The translations under genes and the position numbers were made by a program. Below are positions 61,264 to 64,000 of a DNA stretch of 64,000 bases, one piece after another. Origin of the DNA: Enterococcus faecalis_A. Its GTDB lineage: Bacteria > Bacillota > Bacilli > Lactobacillales > Enterococcaceae. A model generated the notes under the pieces. It saw only the letters and a list, made by a program, of their open reading frames with translations, made no database searches and had not been told where the DNA came from. Where the stretch lies: NCBI GenBank assembly GCA_051295955.1, contig JBPDWA010000003.1, positions 186,001 to 250,000 of the forward strand, read 5' to 3'. Position 1 is the first letter of the stretch. Every line of letters begins with the position of its first letter.

Positions 61264-62877
61264 ATGACAAAATACATCTTTGTTACAGGCGGCGTTGTTT
61301 CTTCTATCGGGAAAGGCATTGTCGCAGCATCTTTGGGGCGTTTGTTAAAAAATCGCGGCCTGAAAGTAACGATTCAAAAATTCGATCCATACATTAACGT
61401 GGATCCGGGGACGATGAGTCCTTACCAGCACGGAGAAGTTTTTGTCACAGACGATGGTGCCGAAACTGACTTAGACTTAGGTCATTACGAGCGGTTTATT
61501 GATATTAATCTCAACAAATATTCAAATGTTACCACTGGGAAAATCTATTCTGAAGTGTTGCGTAAAGAACGCAAGGGTGAATATTTAGGGGCAACAGTTC
61601 AAGTCATTCCTCATATCACCAATGAAATTAAAGATAAGATTATGCGAGCTGCTAAATTAACTGATGCTGATATCATCATTACAGAAGTCGGCGGAACCGT
61701 TGGCGATATTGAATCTTTGCCATTTTTAGAAGCGTTGCGCCAAATGAAAGCTGAGGTTGGCAGCGATAACGTTATGTATATTCATACTACGCTGATCCCT
61801 TATTTAAAAGCAGCTGGTGAAATGAAAACCAAACCGACCCAACATAGCGTGAAAGAATTACGCAGCTTAGGCATTCAGCCTAATATTTTGGTTGTACGGA
61901 CGGAACTTCCTATTTCTCAAAGTACGAAAAACAAATTAGCTCAATTTTGTGATGTGGCACCTGAAGCCGTGATTGAATCTAGAGATGTGGAAACCTTGTA
62001 TTCTATTCCTTTAGCATTGCAAGCCCAAAATATGGACCAAATCGTCTGCGATCATTTGAAATTGGACGTGCCGACTGCTGATATGACACAATGGCGTGCT
62101 TTGGAAGAAAAAGTATTAAACTTAAAGCAAAAAACGAGAATTGCTTTAGTCGGTAAATACGTTGAATTACCGGATGCATATATTTCTGTAGTGGAATCCT
62201 TAAAACACGCCGGTTTTGCTTTTGATTCCGACATTGAAATTGATTGGGTAGATTCACAAGAAGTCACCAAAGATAATGTAGCGGAATTATTGGAAGCTGC
62301 CGATGGTATCTTAGTGCCTGGCGGCTTTGGTGATCGTGGAATTGAAGGGAAAATTGAAGCGATTCGTTTTGCTCGAGAACATGATGTGCCTTTCTTAGGT
62401 ATTTGTTTAGGCATGCAAATGGCCTGCGTTGAATTTGCCCGTAATGTGGTCGGCTTAGAAGATGCTGGCTCTGCTGAAAACAATCCTGAAATCACACACA
62501 ATATTATTGATTTAATGGCTGATCAAGAAAACGTTGAAAATTTAGGTGGCACGTTACGACTTGGCTTGTATCCTTGCAAGTTGAAAAAAGGAACAGTTAC
62601 AGCTGCGGCTTACGGTGATGAAGATGTTGTTCAAGAGCGTCATCGCCACCGTTATGAATTCAACAATAACTACCGTCAACTGTTTGAAGAAAACGGCTTG
62701 GTTTTCTCTGGGGTTTCACCAGATAATCGCTTAGTGGAAATCGTCGAACTTCCTGAGAAAAAATTCTTTGTCGGTTGCCAATTCCATCCTGAGCTAATTT
62801 CACGTCCTAATCGTCCGCAACGCTTAATTAAAGGGTTTGTAGAAGCAGCAGCTTTAACTAACCAAGTAAAAGCCTAA
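61264..62877 (+). CDS. pyrG: CTP synthase
   Basis: 537 residues. It aminates UTP to CTP with glutamine. The synthetase half (1-265) starts TKYIFVTGGVVSSIGKGI and has KFDPYINVDPGTMSP and TEVGGTVGDIES. The glutaminase half (about 290-535) has the oxyanion/nucleophile Cys in FLGICLGMQMA and the His-Glu of CQFHPEL. ATG 61264 follows AGAAAGG; the longer frame runs through the attenuator and is not coding. Controlled by the CTP-sensing leader in front. Confidence 0.97.
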   Translation: MTKYIFVTGGVVSSIGKGIVAASLGRLLKNRGLKVTIQKFDPYINVDPGTMSPYQHGEVFVTDDGAETDLDLGHYERFIDINLNKYSNVTTGKIYSEVLRKERKGEYLGATVQVIPHITNEIKDKIMRAAKLTDADIIITEVGGTVGDIESLPFLEALRQMKAEVGSDNVMYIHTTLIPYLKAAGEMKTKPTQHSVKELRSLGIQPNILVVRTELPISQSTKNKLAQFCDVAPEAVIESRDVETLYSIPLALQAQNMDQIVCDHLKLDVPTADMTQWRALEEKVLNLKQKTRIALVGKYVELPDAYISVVESLKHAGFAFDSDIEIDWVDSQEVTKDNVAELLEAADGILVPGGFGDRGIEGKIEAIRFAREHDVPFLGICLGMQMACVEFARNVVGLEDAGSAENNPEITHNIIDLMADQENVENLGGTLRLGLYPCKLKKGTVTAAAYGDEDVVQERHRHRYEFNNNYRQLFEENGLVFSGVSPDNRLVEIVELPEKKFFVGCQFHPELISRPNRPQRLIKGFVEAAALTNQVKA

Positions 62878-63360
62878 AATCAAGTAATAACAGGAACATG
62901 CACTCAGAAGTAATCAGCAGCAAGCCACAAAAATTATATCTTCAATTTTTAAGCTTCAGTTGAGTATGTTAAAAAGTAAAATCTGATACGCTTTGTGCTT
63001 GTCTCATTGTTTTAGAGTAAGGATTCAAACTGAGAGTAGTGTTTATTTTTAGCTTGGATCCTTAATTTAATTATTGTACAAAATGTTGGGATAGAAGTAG
63101 TTAATAAAAAGGCTCCAGTTAGCTAATTTTGAAAATGGTATTCTCTATAAAGGAAACCTGAAAAGACTATTAATTTAATTGAAAGTAAATGGCGATAGGA
63201 AGTTGAAGTGGCCAGTTTTTACGAGGAATGATAAGCTAAAGTAAGCAGTGAATGAAGTGTCATAAGTCCATTGGTTATAAGACAAAAACGGAGTTTGATC
63301 TTTCATTCTTACAAAAAAAGACAGTAGCGCAGGAAACATTTGGTTTTCGTCAATCATTTA
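62878..63360. other. 483-bp gap, nothing recognised
   Basis: No supported gene on either strand and no tRNA-like fold. AT-rich, with a short minus-strand frame at 63175-63357 that has no ribosome site and no recognisable content. Confidence 0.5.
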
Positions 63361-63399
63361 AGCCAGCACCTTAGTAAGTAAGAGTGCTGGCTTTTTTTT
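63361..63399. terminator. Terminator between pyrG and the PBP gene
   Basis: AGCCAGCAC (63361-63369) pairs with GTGCTGGCT (63384-63392), followed by T8 on the plus strand. On the minus strand it lies 56 bp past the PBP stop and may act there weakly. Confidence 0.82.
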
Positions 63400-63454
63400 A
63401 ATATGAGTTAATTTTGCGAAACGGCTATTTGGAAAAAGGAAGCAAGGATCCCGT

Positions 63455-64000
63455 TTAATTTGGTTTACTATTTGTCGGCGTCGTGTCACTACTTGACGGC
63501 TGAGGCGGCTCTGATGAAGACGGCTCAACTGATTCAGAAGAAGTGGAGGATGGCGTCACCGAAGATTGCGTACTGCTAGGGAGTGCGGAACTGGACGATG
63601 TTGAATGATCGTTGCCGGCTGCCGGATCACTTGTTGACGAAGGCGCAACATTTGGTGTTTCTACAGTTGAGGAATAACTGTCAGTACTGTCAGTACTTGG
63701 TACGGTCGGAACATCATAGGCATCTTTGACGTATAATTCTTTGCCGACGCGCACGACGCTATCTGGCTGTTGCCAATCTTCGTTTGAGACGCTTTGCGCT
63801 AAGAATGTCATCATTTCCCGGTAAACATCTGAGGCAATACCGTATTGTTCTTCATGAACGGGTGTATTTCGATTTTTATAACCTGTCCAGACGGAAACGG
63901 CGTAATGAGGCGTGTAGCCAACAAAGGTGCTATCGGGAGCAATTCCTTTTTCTGTTGTTCCCATATTCGCTAAATCTTGGTCAGTGTAGTTGGATGTCCC
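63455..64000 (-). CDS. Class A penicillin-binding protein, C-terminal part (PBP1A-like)
   Basis: The last 182 residues of a gene that runs off the right edge. The end of the transpeptidase domain is visible: GTSNYTDQDLANMGTTEKGIAPDSTFVGYTPHYA, SVWTGYKNR and SDVYREMM-type helix. KTGT lies outside the window (the segment begins just behind where it should be). A linker (VGKELYVKDAYDV) leads to a tail of about 90 residues made mostly of Ser, Thr, Pro and some Asp/Glu, ending TNSKPN. Such tails span the wall. The position beside pyrG matches E. faecalis as I recall it. Confidence 0.88.
   Translation of the reverse strand, partial: GTSNYTDQDLANMGTTEKGIAPDSTFVGYTPHYAVSVWTGYKNRNTPVHEEQYGIASDVYREMMTFLAQSVSNEDWQQPDSVVRVGKELYVKDAYDVPTVPSTDSTDSYSSTVETPNVAPSSTSDPAAGNDHSTSSSSALPSSTQSSVTPSSTSSESVEPSSSEPPQPSSSDTTPTNSKPN

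Noticed and set aside
62052..62501. 149-residue minus-strand frame
   Set aside because: Antisense to the highly conserved pyrG coding sequence; a codon-bias shadow.
1..64000. CRISPR array, IS element, integrase or attachment site
   Set aside because: No regularly spaced repeats, transposase or integrase motifs were seen; the repeats at 21.3-22.3 kb are protein-coding units.

Overview
The window looks like a chromosomal segment of a low-GC Firmicute, most likely Enterococcus or a close relative. This rests on gene content and recalled family knowledge, not on a search. The pointers are a fused acetyl-CoA acetyltransferase/HMG-CoA reductase (mvaE) facing mvaS, an enterococcal-type citrate locus (oadHDB, citCDEFX, oadA with citH, citO and citG), an RNase PH-RdgB fusion, the order rpoE...pyrG-pbp1A, AGGAGG-type ribosome sites, and leader-RNA regulation (T-box, pyrG attenuator). 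No rRNA, tRNA, CRISPR array, insertion sequence or intact prophage was recognised.

Layout. 1-3.3 kb: mevalonate pathway, mvaS and mvaE, divergent. 3.4-5.8 kb: two minus-strand membrane proteins (AI-2E family, YdcF family). 6.1-8.8 kb: a divergent two-component system. 9.1-20.2 kb: the citrate fermentation island. citH, citO and citG are on the minus strand. A ten-gene plus-strand operon encodes membrane oxaloacetate decarboxylase and citrate lyase with its maturation enzymes. A shared 377-bp control region carries an AT-rich repeat, a cre-like site and a promoter without a -35 box. Citrate enters by CitH, citrate lyase (CitDEF, matured by CitC, CitG and CitX) yields acetate and oxaloacetate, and the Oad complex decarboxylates oxaloacetate to pyruvate. 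20.5-24.0 kb: a broken secreted repeat protein with a toxin-like end. 24.2-28 kb: cspA, a baeRF protein and a 14-helix exporter. 28.1-31.1 kb: ytkL-ytoI-nrnA.

31.3-36.4 kb: a frameshifted lipoprotein phosphatase, a PhnA-like protein, a VanZ-RDD protein, a DEAD-box helicase and a gene-poor stretch. 36.4-39.4 kb: alaS under a T-box. 39.6-40.1 kb: an unlisted deletion scar joining the start of a GlnQ-type ATPase to the end of a GlnP-type permease. 40.3-45.8 kb: racE, rph-rdgB, yfcE, cbpB, dapH and N-acetyldiaminopimelate deacetylase (wall precursors, nucleotide hygiene). 45.8-55 kb: single housekeeping genes (mscS, ilvE, aldo-keto reductase, C26 peptidase, glyoxalase, Nudix, HAD, HD, lipL). 55.2-57.2 kb: a TPP-dependent E1 alpha/beta pair without E2 or E3 genes. 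57.3-64 kb: ywiB, rpoE, phosphoketolase, pyrG and the 3' end of a class A penicillin-binding protein.

The least ordinary items are the decayed repeat/toxin gene with a T7 tract in its signal peptide, the GlnQ/GlnP scar, two short terminator-ended transcription signals without genes, the orphan E1 pair beside lipL, and the CTP-sensing pyrG leader.
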